Shown here: positions 49,214-61,700 of the stretch, one piece after another
Numbering within the stretch: position 1 is the first letter of the stretch
How the letters are laid out: every line of letters starts with the position of its first letter
Origin: Promerops cafer
Lineage: Eukaryota; Chordata; Aves; Passeriformes; Nectariniidae
Direction: 5' to 3'
NCBI GenBank assembly: GCA_013398275.1
Contig: VZSE01014389.1
Span: 3,516,636-3,580,635, forward strand
Length of the DNA stretch: 64,000 bases
Made by a program: the position numbers and the translations under genes
The notes under the pieces: generated by a model
What the model was told of the DNA's origin: nothing
What the model saw: the letters and a program-made list of their open reading frames with translations, nothing else
The model's database searches: none

Positions 49214-49360
49214 CTGTAAAAGTTTCCACCGCATATTAAGATCATCCAGTTGACGAGACATCTTTAAAGATGGATAAAGGTCAAGTGGAGACAGCTGGCT
49301 GGACAAATCATTCACTGTTTTAACTTTTAAGTTGATGGGAGCAATTTCTTCTCTAAAAGC
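49214..49360 (-). CDS. UTRN: UTRN exon 60eq: end of last spectrin repeat
   Basis: The 147-nt exon has the same length as dystrophin exon 60 and is 49 codons in phase 0 at both ends. It encodes AFREEIAPINLKVKTVNDLS, then SQLSPLDLYPSLKMSRQLDD, then LNMRWKLLQ. The last helix of the final spectrin repeat, with the conserved LNxRWKLLQ signature, closes the rod here and leads to the hinge before the WW domain. The acceptor is ATCCTTTTAG|GC and the donor is CAG|GTATTC. The exon length is a multiple of three with phase 0 borders, so skipping it would preserve the frame. Confidence 0.97.
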
Positions 49361-51452
49361 CTAAAAGGATAGGAAACATACATTTATGCTCAATTGATAT
49401 CTGAGGAGTACAAAAGCCACTGTAAACTCCACATAGTGCTGACCTGCCCAATGTGGCAGTTTATGCTAAACAACAACACAAGTCAGTTCTCAGCAAAGAA
49501 AGTTCACTCACTTCAATATTCTTATTGTATCACTCGTTTCCACCTTTAAGGAAAAACAGTATGAAACTTACTAAAACGCCCATAAGCAAACTGCACCCCT
49601 AAAATGATTTATTATTTTTCTGTGGTGCTGTATGGCTTTAGAGCTTTTCTTTGCAAAAGGAAATACACAACGCTATCTTAGGAGCTTTCGCAGCATACAG
49701 CCTGCCAAGTGTACTTAAGAAAAAATTTGTTAAGTAGCTATAGTTTTCAAGTATTAAGCAGCTGACAAAAATTCAATTTTAAAACTATTATTGAACTAGC
49801 AAAGCATGAAGGAATGTATCTTCTAAGGAAAAGGAGTACAATGTTTTACCTGATTGGGACCAGAGAGTAAAGCTATTACAATGACTAAAAAGAAGTAAAA
49901 GGTTTATGGAATCAAATCGAACTAAATACAGTATTAAGACAAAATTGATGCAAGTTTTAGTTACAGTTGAAAAGATGCTTCAAACGTCTTGCTTGCTGTG
50001 AGCAGTTAAGTGTTCAATCCTATCAACAGCTTGATTAAACATCATGAAATAAGCCCAAAACAGCTGTAAAGAGTTTCTTTGGACAATTCAATTATTTACC
50101 TACCTTCAAAAATCACTCTCATCAAGCCAAGGAACAGAAGGAACATACTGTCAAGAAAGAAACACTGAGCTTCTGGACAGCCAGTAGGCCCCTATTGCTT
50201 CAGCAGATGTTACAGTTTTTCCACAGCAATGAAAATCTGAAAGACTTTGCTTTCATCTACTTTACAGTAAAAGCCATTAAGATATGACAAATCACTTCTT
50301 AGCATAAGAACAAGGAGCTATTCAGCATTAGCATCTTATTTCTTGCTTTAGTATCTATATTAAAATGTAAGAGAAGGAGGAAGAGATTCATTACTCTTTT
50401 CAAATCAACAGCAGTCTGGATATTAACTCAGCTTTGACTGCCTTTATTTTAAAGATTCCAGTTCCATTAGCCTTGAAAGTAAGAATATAATTTGGAGAAT
50501 GAGGATGCTTACATTGCTATATGTGAAATAATGTAGCCCTGTGAATTCACAGACACTGAGAGAATATCTACAGAAACCTGGTTGCAGCCCATTTTATTCT
50601 TCTAAAACCAGCATTCTATGCTGAAGACATAGATGGTCAGGTACACAACCCCAGGGTCTTCTAATGCTTTGCCATATACATTCTTAAGCTTAAAAGCTGA
50701 AAATCTGTGTTTGTGAAAAAGAAGCTTAGCAGTAACTGCTGAATTTGCCCAAAACAGCAATCTTCTCCACCTACATGTGTATACCCACACGTTCTCCTGG
50801 AATCCATGATATTCACTGCACTGTACTGTTTCCAGTCAGCTTTTCTGGACAATGCTAATTATCAGAAAATATTCCTTCTTGGGGATCTCTACATTACCAG
50901 GTCCCTACCCAATCCATGAAGTTAGGCAGGGGATGACTACCCATCAAGAGCAGCCATGCCTTGGGATGCTGAGCCCTGCATGGAACCAGGCAGCAAGAAC
51001 TGGTTTGCTCGCAACAACATTATAGAGTAGTATGTGTTCTTCTGTTTGAAATAATCCTGGTGAGAAGCCAGGCTAAAGTAAAAGCAAATGCAAATTTGCT
51101 TATACAAACAAAAATAGACAATAGACATGTTAAATTTGTGAAAGTTAAGGAACAGAAATTTAAACTATGTATTTCTGTATGATTAAAAATGCTCTAAATG
51201 TTCTTCTAACAAGAAAGTTACACTTGATGGCCAAAAGATCTATGTGCGTATATAATCCCAGCCAACACCAGGAATGTGGCCCAGGATTGGACTTTATTTG
51301 AGACTTCAGATACCATCTTTAAAGACTTTATACTGCACATGAGAATTTCAGCATACAGCGTTATACACTGTATATCTAATATGACTAGAGGGACTAGAAT
51401 GGAGAGGTCTGACACAAACAAACTAAATATTTCCCAGGAGTTCCACACTTAC
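49361..51452 (-). other. UTRN: UTRN intron 59eq
   Basis: This 2.1-kb AT-rich intron has no recognisable transposon, exon or strong repeat. Short reading frames on both strands in 50600-51130 carry no domain I recognise and look random. Confidence 0.85.
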
Positions 51453-51721
51453 CGTAGTTTTCTCAATGTGATCTGGTAATGAATCTATGAGCAAGTCTCC
51501 TACAGGCTTCCAGCCATTCCTCACATTTTCAGCCTCCTTCAAATCAGCATCAAGGTCATCCATGGCACACTGAAGGTCTTTCAGTTTTTCTAATGCTTTG
51601 TCCACTTGCTTCTGCCAGATACTGGCACTGGCATTTAGGTTCTCCCATTTCTCTTTTACCTCTGATGACTGCTTACGCATGGCTTTGGCAATCTTCAAGG
51701 CTTTCTCCTCAGGGGTCAATT
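51453..51721 (-). CDS. UTRN: UTRN exon 59eq: main body of last spectrin repeat
   Basis: The 269-nt exon has the same length as dystrophin exon 59. It encodes ELTPEEKALKIAKAMRKQ, then SSEVKEKWENLNASASIWQK, then QVDKALEKLKDLQCAMDDLD, and ends RNGWKPVGDLLIDSLPDHIEK followed by TT. The conserved Trp of the repeat's first helix is in KEKW, and a second Trp in GWKP marks the next helix. The heptad pattern and charge content suit a three-helix spectrin repeat in the rod. The acceptor is CCTCTGCAG|AATT and the donor is ACG|GTAAGT. One codon is split with exon 58eq (G|AA, Glu), and the exon ends in phase 0. The closing Thr-Thr differs from the Ile-Met I recall in the human protein. Confidence 0.97.
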
Positions 51722-52191
51722 CTGCAGAGGGAAAGAACAGTTATATTGTTTATTTCTTATTTTTGTCTAGTTAAACAGATAGTACTCCTGAAATACACAC
51801 TCAAGACAGTCAGTAAGCCCAGTGTCAACCGATAACTTATTTCACAAGGTAGAAGAAAGTCTACCTTGCCTGAAATAAACCTTGATCACTCCTACTGACA
51901 ATAAAGATCTTGATCAGAGGACAGGAAACTATTCCTGACTTCTGTACATTATGATACCCACAAAGTAAAAGCAGCTTACTGCTGATTTGTTACTTTTAGA
52001 GGCACAGGGAAAGGAAATACAAGATCTTCCTTCCTTCTTGGAAACTTCAGTAGGCAATCTTTGGATCATTTCACGTAGAAAGAGCAAGGACAGTGCTTTG
52101 TTCCTGGATCTCTTAGCACCACTTTCACTGTGGCAACAGGATGTCTCTTCATATTCAGTACCAAAACCCAAGGTATATTAAGTACCATGGC

Positions 52192-52203
52192 GGGGGGGGG
52201 GGG
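52192..52203 (+). repeat. G12 homopolymer
   Basis: Twelve consecutive G residues follow ACCATGGC in intron 58eq. It reads as C12 on the transcribed RNA. This type of run is prone to length variation and sequencing error. Confidence 0.95.
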
Positions 52204-54896
52204 CATGGTTCTGCAGCACTACATCAGTTTTTCTGTGTTAACACCAAAGTCTGAAAAGGCTGGTTTAAATAGCTTTTCCAAACCTACAAATGTTCTATGA
52301 AACTATTGACTGAAAAAGAATCAAGCTTATGGCATATTATTTCTCACAAATTTCAGGCTTATGTGTCTAGATCCCACACAACCCAACAACCATGGAAAAC
52401 CTTCAGCTTGAGACTGAGCAAGACCCAGAGAGCCAGAAAGCTAAAAGAAAACCCTAAAACATCCCCAGCAGGTCCTGCTAGCTACTGCCCAGGGAGTCCT
52501 CGTTGAAAAAACCTCATGAGAAGCTTCCTTCATCAGGGAAGAGTTGCTTCAGTAATGACAAACAAACATAGCCAGTCTCGGAGGATACCCCTTCTACATA
52601 AAAGCAAGCAGAGGAAACTATAATGCAAAAAACAGAGAACAAAAGAAAGAGCAGAGACGTGACATGCACTGAAACTAAGCCAATTGCCCATCTATTCAGT
52701 CCTATATAAAAGCTCTGGAAAAGGTTTATCACAGTGCTCTTGTGATTAAAATTCAAATGTTGCCTATGAATAAATTATACACAATCATGCAAAGATGAAA
52801 GTACCATTTTTGTCAGAAGTCAGATGAGACATACAATCTTCCATTTACTGATAGACAATCTTTAAAATCATTATAATTGACTGAGCTTGGAGTTGCTAAT
52901 GTTGTTGAAGGAGGGTGAGGGGACAAAAGACAAAAAATAGTGTGGGGGGGAAGTTTTTGCTTTACAAAGGCCAGATGAATGTCAAAGTAAATGCACAGTT
53001 ATGGTTGCAAAAGTTACCATACTATGCCTCTTGTATGCAACTGTTGTCCCATAGCACCCAATACAGAAAAGCATATTATAAGTAATTAACACAAAATAAA
53101 ACACTGAAATACACTCCAATTTGTTTGAGAAGTCACTTTTTTCCAGATAAAGTAACAGGGAGTTCTTTGGATCATAACCAGAGTTTCTGCCCACCAATTC
53201 CACATATTTGTTCTGTTTTTCCTTTTAAAGTTTTTTTCAAGTCTTGGTAGCCCATATTAGTGTTGAGATATGCTAGACTATGACCACTAGAAGAGTATTC
53301 AACAAGACAATCCAGATGCCATCTGGGGAAAAAAAACCACCAATCAAATGAACAAAAATCAACCCACAATGCAATTATAATTTTTATTACAATTGTTGAT
53401 ATAGGGAGAAGAGGGTGTTGCCCAAAAGCACAAGGACCTTGCCGGGAAGTGGTTATGTAGGACAAACTACAAACAAGGAATGGTAACCAGAGCACAGTGT
53501 AAGGCAAGAGTAATCAACAAGAGCCAATAGTACCAAGGGAAGACAGACACATACCCAGACTGTGGGCTGTGGTGCTTGTTTTGACCTCCAAAGAGAGACC
53601 ATTTGGAGAAAGAGTGCAGCTGAGTGGTACAAAAGACATTTTAAGCGTACCAATAGGTTAATATTTCAGTGACTTGTTGGGTGTCATTAGCTACCACATG
53701 AGAGCACTGCCTATGTGCGCTCTGCCTGTAAAAGCAGAGATTGTACCCAGGCTTAGGGACACTGCAGTGGCAAGAAGGTATTGCAGAAGACAAACTTGGA
53801 ATGAAACAGCCGTGGAAAAAACCTGCAGTGCCTAACTAGATGCAAAGAGATACGAACTACATATGCAGCTCTGGGATACAGAGATGTGGCAGTAACCTAC
53901 AATTTGCAATACTGACCCACTAGGACAAAGACGAAGACCAAAGCTATGCTGTGATAATTTGCACCTTGTCTCTGGATTTACAGCATTTCACAGTAGAATA
54001 AACTGCATCACAGTTTTGGAATGATCTTTACCACAAGTTCTGCAAAGAAAATACTTCTTTATTTCTTTTGAAAAGAAATAAAGCTCGTGCTCTAAGTAAA
54101 ACTCTCTTTCGGGAAAAAAATTCTTTTACATAGAAAAAAACAGCTACAAGTAAAGACATTAAGGAAGTTGTTACCATAAGTACTTTTGAATAATTCACCT
54201 TTGAGAATAATAATACTGATGAATGAATGGGAATTCACTACAGTCCAGTGACAAAGGGACCATGAACAATCTAGAAGTCAAGCTGCACCTAAGGACCAAC
54301 GTTTAGTATTACAGGCTCTCTCACAGGTTGAGGTTTCCTATGATACACCTACATCTTGTGGGCAACCAAACCTCAGGAGTGAAAGCTGCAAGACTTATAA
54401 ATGAGGATTAAGGGAGCACCCAGAGGTGGAATACTTTACATAAGGTAAGGCAATACTGAGCTTCATTGAAAGGGAACAGAAAATTGCAGACCTATTGGAT
54501 GAAGCCTCCTCTGTTGGTATCTTCAACATGTGAATACAGGGGACACTACACCCAGAAACTGGACTAAGGAGAAGTTGCATATATGCAAAGCTGCAATCTA
54601 CCATTTTGATCCAACATCATGCAGTTGCATCATTCGTTATCTGTTGTCAAAGCCAAAACCTACCAATTCTGCATAAAAGAGTAGAATGCTGCAAGACCTG
54701 AGCAGGTCTAAACTAGATTTATTAGCAAGCTAAAAAGATCAGTCACTTGACAAAGAACACATGGAAAGCTTCATAATAAGAGCTGAAAATCTTGCAAAAA
54801 TCTTTGGCTTTCCTTAAAGGTATTGACACAGCAGATCCAATGAGTGCTTCTTGCTCTAACAAAGGCAATAAAAAGAAAAGTGGCTGTATCAATAAA

Positions 54897-55011
54897 TGGA
54901 CTGGATGTAGCACTTGGGGATAGGTTCAGGGGTGGTTATGGTGGTGCTGGGTTAACAAGTGGATTAGATTATCCTGAAAGCATCTTCCAAGCTTGATGAT
55001 TCAGTGATTAG
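54897..55011 (+). mobile_element. CR1 retrotransposon 3' end fragment
   Basis: The segment runs from GGACTGGATGTAGCACTTGG through GGTGGTGCTGGGTTAACAAG to CTTGATGATTCAGTGATT. It follows the layout of avian CR1 3' UTRs (TGCTGGGTTAAT, then GGACTxGATGATC, then CTTCCAACCTTxATGATTC). It is 5'-truncated, as is usual for CR1, and about 115 bp long. It is antisense to UTRN. Confidence 0.75.
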
Positions 55012-57160
55012 AAGAGGGGAACAATACCCTGACTTTATCTGGTCAGCTAAAACAAGGCAGCTTTACTCACAAAAGCGCTAGTCACTTATTTGGGGATGGG
55101 AAAAAGATTCCAGAATGACTGAGGTGATGCAAGTATCCCAACAGAACTGAAACCCAAAACATGTTTGAAGACCATTTGTCAAATCAGTGTTATTGTGCAA
55201 GGATATCTACCACATATTGTATTTGAAAAATATTAATTCATTGCAAGACTGCTTTATTTCATAAAAGCTTTGGAAGTGCTTGTAAACCTTGCACTAAAAA
55301 GACATTTACTAGGGAAATAGAGCAAAACATGCTTTTATGAGCTATAAACCATTCAGCATATATTCATTTAAGAGAAATACATCTTGTATAAATTTATGTT
55401 TTCCATCACAAAAGCCCAACTTATTCATGAGCAATGCATCATTTTTTTTCAAGCAGACATCACATTCTTCAAGATACTGGTTGCAGAGCATAAAATTGTA
55501 AATCTCAAAGGAAGTGTCTTAACAGCAAGATTTTTCTGCTTTACTTTGGAATTCATTTAACCAGCCTGTCATTAGACAAACCAGTAGACAGGATTCCTTT
55601 TTGCTGTGAAAAAATTGTACACAGTAGTCGTTGCTCTTTTACAAAGTCTTCTCAATCATCAGTTTAATTAGTGTCTTACCACCCCTTTTTTTTAATTGTA
55701 CCTATTACATTATCTTAACTTCAGCAGCTGCTCAGAGAGTAAAAACAGCCTATATGCACTGGACCTTCTGTTTACCAAAGAGGACAGATATTAACTGACC
55801 TTGCAGTTGGGAAAAAAAAAGTCCTGTTCTGTAATGGGAAAAAAAAAAAATCTTGATTTTGATATACATTTTTGGTCACAAAAAAAGTACTGAAACCTCC
55901 AGCAGCTTTTCTGTGTCTCTAACAAAGACTGAGTGCCATAGAATGATAACTTTCAGGCCTGAATTTTCAGCATATAGTTTCCTTCCATGCTTACCTATAT
56001 GGATAATACCAGTGAAGAAAATTCTTTTTGCTTAAGAATTTATTTTAGACCTCAAACTATTTGGCTGTAGCAGTTTTCATTCTAAGCAACTGATTCATCC
56101 TTATTATCTAGCCCTGAACTAGTGATCTCTTTCCATCTTGCCAGAATTATATTAATTTCCTTTCACTTCTGAGAAATATACTGGAACTGGAGATGATTTC
56201 ATGTTGCCTCCTTCTCACATGATGTCAAACATTGTCTCTTCCTTGGTTCAATCAATCTTTGCAGCAAAAAACAATGGATGACACAGCACTGTGCTCATTA
56301 CAAAAACTTTCAGAGCATTTGAATGGGCCCATTATCAAACTCCTACACAGAAGATCCAAAAGCAGTGCCATCGTTGCATCATGAAGTCTTTAGCACTGCT
56401 GCAGAGACTCCATTGTCTGAGTTTCTAACAACCTTGACAGAAAATTTAGTCCTGATGTGATGGGAACAGGAAGTTTAAGAATAAGCAGCAGTTGGTTAAA
56501 CGTTAAATGTAAACATGCTTCCACACAGAGAACATCCCATATTTCAGGTAAAACTGGGACACAACAGAGCCTACAGGCCAAGAATGAATATGACTAGGTT
56601 TATATCCCCAGGTCCTCATGAAGAAAAAACCCCAAAAGAATCAACCAATAATAAAAGTAACCAGTTTGAACTCAGGCTAGTCTGTTTCCATTAAAATCCT
56701 TTATTTAGTCCACACCACTCAGCAAATAGAAATATTTTCCTTGAACTTTACTAACATGGCTCCGAGCAGACAACTATGTAGACCCTACAGGAAGAATTCC
56801 AAAGCTTTACCAAAGTGGACTAAACTTGCAGGGTGACTAAAAGATCTAATTTTGAAAATGAGAGATAAGTATTTTGTGATTCTCTCATGGGTAACTGCAC
56901 ATTTCTCTTATCACAGAAAGAAACTCTTCAAAGTCAGGAGTGAATAAACTCCAACTAAAACAAAAGCAGCAATATTGAAAATAGTGTAAGTAGTTTCTGG
57001 ATATGATTCCACTGACTTCCAGTGGGCTACATCCTCTTCATTTTCCTAAGCACTTCTAATTTACAGTCAAGACTTCATACTCAGTCCAGCTGCACAGCAG
57101 AGGGAAAAAAAAATCTCAGTGGTGTGTGATAGCTAGAGAACAAACGCAAGTGATTGGGAA

Positions 57161-57206
57161 TAGAAATGCTGCCTGCTATATACTAGAAATGCTACCTGCT
57201 ATATAC
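57161..57206. repeat. 23-bp tandem duplication
   Basis: Two adjacent copies start at 57161 and 57184. They share TAGAAATGCT, then CCTGCTATATAC, with one G/A difference. It lies deep in intron 58eq, and no function is suggested. Confidence 0.8.
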
Positions 57207-59579
57207 CTGTTATATCTTAGAAAAGACTAAATTGTCTATTTTCAGTGAGATCCTCCTTGCAATAGGAAAAGTTATGGCAGATAAATTTACCTAAATGTGG
57301 TCCGTGGTGGTAAGCAAAAAAAGTGGCGCTTTTATTTATGTGTGAAACACAAAGATATTGACCCTCTAAAAGTTTAAATAAAGTATCTACATACAATTCA
57401 CTGATACTGATTAATATATTTCTTTTATAACACAAATGTGATTTATGGGGCTTTCTATTCAATTAATAGGAGATAACAGATGGTAAATACTTATTTTTAA
57501 ATCCTGTGTTTATCACAATAACCTTTGCTACCAAATAGCAGCTTTCAAGGCTAGGAATCTAATTGTCCTAAGAAAATTAAGTTACTAAAGTAGTTGGACA
57601 ATGCTTCAGACTCCCAGAAATATTCAGTATTACAGTGAGAATCAGTGTAGTGGCCTGTGATGATCTGCTAGGATGTTCCACTGCTTCAGTGGAAATGTAA
57701 GGTCAGAATTTCAGCAAAGCTTTATCATCAGCTCATAGAACCCTGGGGGATATAAAATATGAAATCTGCTTTCCTTTGCCTTTCCAATGGCCTCTAACCT
57801 TACAGTACAGGGATTTAAGAAGCCATCTGTAACTATGCCATAGAGAATTATAATTAACATTTTTAGATCAAAGTTTTCTCCTATACTATGGACAAGTGAC
57901 AAAAAAAATGCTAAAAATATGAGCATTTGCAATTTCTTTAACCTGTCCATCCATGAAATTCAGCAGCTGGCCTGCTGGCTTATCAATCAGCTCCACTCAG
58001 AAGCTGAGGCAGCTCAAATACAGGAAGACTGTGAAGCTTGCTTTTTTGTGATGGGGCCTCTCTACAGAAACATGGCAAAACAAAAGCAGAAGAAAAGACA
58101 GATGGGAGATATAATTAACTAAGAAAGTAGTTTCCTGGAAGATAGAGAACTGTCTGAATGTGCCAGTTACTCTCTGGTAGAGTAGAAGGCCAATACAGGA
58201 AACATAAGGTGAAGATGGGAAAAAAGAAACCAAGGCTTACTCATAACCTGAGCCTACATTCTTGTCATGTGTTTGAAATTAACAAGACCATTACAGACAA
58301 TAATGGGTTATCCTGTAACAAATGTTCTCTTTGGATGGAACAATAAATGTATATATGCACAAATCCTTCAAACAGGTCTCAGTGAGACAAGTCCAAAACT
58401 GATTCTTATCAGTTTTCTCCTAAATCTGTCTCATTCCTTGCCCTTGCAGCAATGCCCTCTCTGGCATGAAAAGACAGAGAGGAGAAAAGGAGAAGAGGAG
58501 AAATGAAGGTGAAGGAGAAGATAATAAAAAATATTGATTAAAAAGAATTAGATTCAGAGGTTTAAGAAAATAGAAAACAATTTCATAACCTTTATTATCT
58601 TCAGATTAGCTAACCATTCCCCCATAACGACCGCATCCTTGATACAAGGTAAGAAATAACCTCAAGAAACTGTGATTTCCAATTAATGCAAGTCTGAGTT
58701 AGTAAAATAGTTTTGCTATTTCTATTCTAGAACCAGCCAAAGCAATGTTCAAATCAAGACTGTACAGTGTTGACTGTTTGTCAATATTTCTAGAAAACAG
58801 ACAGTCAGCTTAGAATCCATAACCACACTACACCTTTATCAACATGAAGTGGACTTCATTGAAGTTAATAAGTTAACTTCAGCCAACACGAGTGACCAAG
58901 AGGCTGACAGAAAATTAAAAAATTAGAATCTTAAAAGCAAACTAAAGCCCACACCCTACACTGAAAATGGTTAATCTGAAGAAAAATTGCGTGTGTCTGA
59001 CTGTCTTCTAGTTCAGAGATTAAGTCTTCTGGAGATTGGTGGCATCAGTTGTCAGAAAAAATTCACTAGACTCACTCCTTGGTGAAAATTAACAGCTTAT
59101 TATATACATATATATACAAGCTCAGGCAGAATGATTCAAAGATAGCTTTTGGCCCGAAGGTCGATTAATCTACAGAAAGTGCAAGCCTGTTCTGCACAGG
59201 GTGTGCATGCCCACTGCCAGCAGTGGGAGCTTCACGGGTCTCTGGGAGAAGAGGCTGGGGCTGCCCTGTGCCAGGGACAGCAGACTCTAGTCAACTCACC
59301 ATGGGGCACACCTGAGGCCCTCAGCCATGCTGGTGGCACCTTAGAGAAAGTGTATTTAAGGAACAGAAAACACCAAAGAGGAGGAGGGAACCAATAGGAG
59401 AAACAGCAGAGGGAACACCAAAGTCAGAGGAGGAGGAGCAACCCCATGGTAAGGCAGATATTCCCCACAGAGACAGCACACAGAGGAAAGGTGTGAGAGG
59501 AAAGATGCAGAAGAAAGAAACTGCTAGGCTAGCCATGGAGTCACCACCTTCCCACACTCTTGTGACACTTGTCTCTCTT

Positions 59580-59933
59580 AGCATGACCAGCATCACAACA
59601 AGGGGAGGAAGAGACAGGAATGAGGGAGTCAAGCTGAGTCTGTGAAAGGCAGGAGGAAAGCCATAGTTTTAATGTTTTTGAGGTTTTTTCCCACTAAGAA
59701 CCAACTTAGTATTTAATTATTTATTTTAAATGGCAATAAACATGTGTTTTCCCCAAGCTAAACCCTTTTGGTCTACAACAGTAGTTTGTATGGGATCTGC
59801 ATCTGTGACCCATCTGATCCCCATCCTGACCCATGAGCTTTCTCACTCATGTTCTTCCCATCTCCTGCCTCCATTCCACTGCAGTGGAAGACACAAGTGG
59901 AGTTTGGCTGGTAGTCAAGACTAACCCACCACA
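59580..59933 (+). mobile_element. Degenerate LTR-like remnant, 3' part
   Basis: The block contains an A/T-rich AATAAA-bearing segment near 59735-59742. A pyrimidine-rich stretch follows with the wording CTGACCCATGAGCTTTCTCA, and the block closes with CTAACCCACCACA. This series resembles the 3' half of a widespread avian ERV LTR that ends in AACCCACCACA. The left boundary is unclear; GC-rich sequence back to about 59150 may belong to it. No internal retroviral reading frame is present. It lies in the + orientation, antisense to UTRN. The identification is from memory of repeat consensus text. Confidence 0.4.
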
Positions 59934-61570
59934 TGCTCAAAAAAGAAAGTCCATGGAAGTACTGAGTGTGAAGAAGACAGAGGAAAAGAAGTACAGTGCA
60001 CGTGTATGAGGCTTCCCAGTCTGAACATATGATTGGTTTTCAAATACGATGACTAGACCAGAGACTTGCACACATCACGCGCAGACCATGGCTGCCATTG
60101 CAATGCAGTTTGCCATGGTCATCAAATTCCCTGTTACACTGTTCTCACTGCCATTGCTATAACACAAAATAATAATAATTTTCATCATAATAGACTGGAC
60201 AGCAGGAATTTATGATGCATCTTATCATCTGAAGTTTGCATCCCGTCAATCAACACTGACTAGATAATCAAATCCTGTTAGAAAATGAAGATTTTGCATT
60301 GGTAAGGTTTTATCTACTGGCATCGTTTGCACTGAGAGGTTCTATGTTTTTGAGGAGAGAGCCTGAAATTTCAAACTTCTGCATGAAAGAATGAACAAAT
60401 ATACACAGAGCATCCTTACTTTTCAACTGCAAGGTTGCTTGTGATTTAGACCAACTAAAACATTAGAGATGCCATAGAGCAAATGGGTTTGAGAGTAAAG
60501 AGAAACTGAATATTTTCAGGAGTCAGAAGTTCAAAACAGAAATAAAGCTAAGGTACCAGCAGCACTAATCAATGAGATAAGAGGTTCATTGCTTTAATCA
60601 CCAGCTATTCAAACTTTATCACAAAGTTGAACTAGGGAATTTGAAACCACTTAAAAATTTGTACAGAAATAACACAAATTATGGATGCAGGAAAGATTAA
60701 TTGTTTCCACTGAACAAACTTAAGAAGTTTGCAGTGGAGATGTACAAGATGATGTATGGAAATAAAAAACTAACTCCTGGTAAAAGCAGATATACTGTAA
60801 TTTTGTAAATTATACAGAACAGTAAATTGTTCTCATCTTACAGCAACTGACAGTTCTGCAAAAGCAGATTACTACATTTTCCAAGAACAGTTCTTGTGTA
60901 ACTAAAAGTAAGACTTCATAATGCTGTACTTTATATCAGAAATATAACTGTAGAACTTACTTACAGAGATTATTTCCTATTTTGTGGTTGGGGGGGAGTG
61001 GAGAAAAAGTATTCTTGTAGGTCTCTGATATTTAGAGTAATATCTCAACAAATACTATGCAAAAACAGTTTCTAGGATAGCTGTGGTACCATTCCTTAGC
61101 AACGATTCACCTGATATTCAAATCTTTAGGATTCTGTAATGACTGCTTTCCTAAAGCTGGTTTATTTTAGTTCTAATGAGATACACCACTAAACATGCTT
61201 ATTTCTATTTGTGGAGTAAAACTTTGCAAGAGACATATGGATGTTTGAATGGGAATCCTTGAAGTACTAATCTGACTACATTTAAGGTGCGTATGTTATT
61301 GTGTTAAGAAAAAAGAACAGAGCTATCATTAGTGTTTTGAACCAAAACTTGTAAAAGGCAGAAGAGATGTTTCTACTTCTTCCATTAAAATGTAAGTACT
61401 TAGAAAGCAGAGAAGTAACCCTTGAGTCAAAAACATTGAAATAAAAGCCATCAGGATCCCATTCAGAAAATTCTGAGGTCTGAGCAAGTAACTGAGATAT
61501 AAAATATGTACTAGAGATATGCAAGTCCTTTCTTTTTTTTGACCCTCCCCATCAGTGAGTATTTTCTGAC

Positions 61571-61700
61571 CTGTTTTTGAATGCAAGCTCCTCCTCGGTT
61601 CCTCAGGCCCCTCAATTGGTTGGTCAGCAAGGAAAACTCGTGCCTGGTCCACAGCGTTGAGAATGGTTTGCTCTTTATCCTTCAGTTCACGTCTCAGTGC
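61571..61700 (-). CDS. UTRN: UTRN exon 58eq: start of last spectrin repeat
   Basis: The 130-nt exon encodes 43 residues plus one base, opening ALRRELKDKEQTILNAVDQA and continuing ARVFLADQPIEGPEEPRR. This matches the linker and helix that begin the final spectrin-like repeat of the rod. The acceptor is CCCAAAAG after a pyrimidine tract on the minus strand, and the donor is CAG|GTCAGA. It enters in phase 0 and leaves one base (G), which joins AA from the next exon to give the Glu of ELTPEE. The equivalent human dystrophin exon 58 is 121 nt, so this exon is nine bases (three codons) longer. It is the only one of the twelve whose length differs from dystrophin. The extra residues fall near the proline-rich QPIEGPEEPRRS stretch. 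Confidence 0.93.

Larger units (their letters stand above)
51722..61570 (-). other. UTRN: UTRN intron 58eq
   Basis: This 9.8-kb intron holds a CR1 3' fragment (about 54897-55011), an LTR-like remnant (about 59580-59933), a G12 run at 52192-52203 and a 23-bp tandem duplication near 57161-57207. A comparatively GC-rich block at about 59150-59640 precedes the LTR-like remnant and could be more of the same element. No coding exon was seen. Confidence 0.85.
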
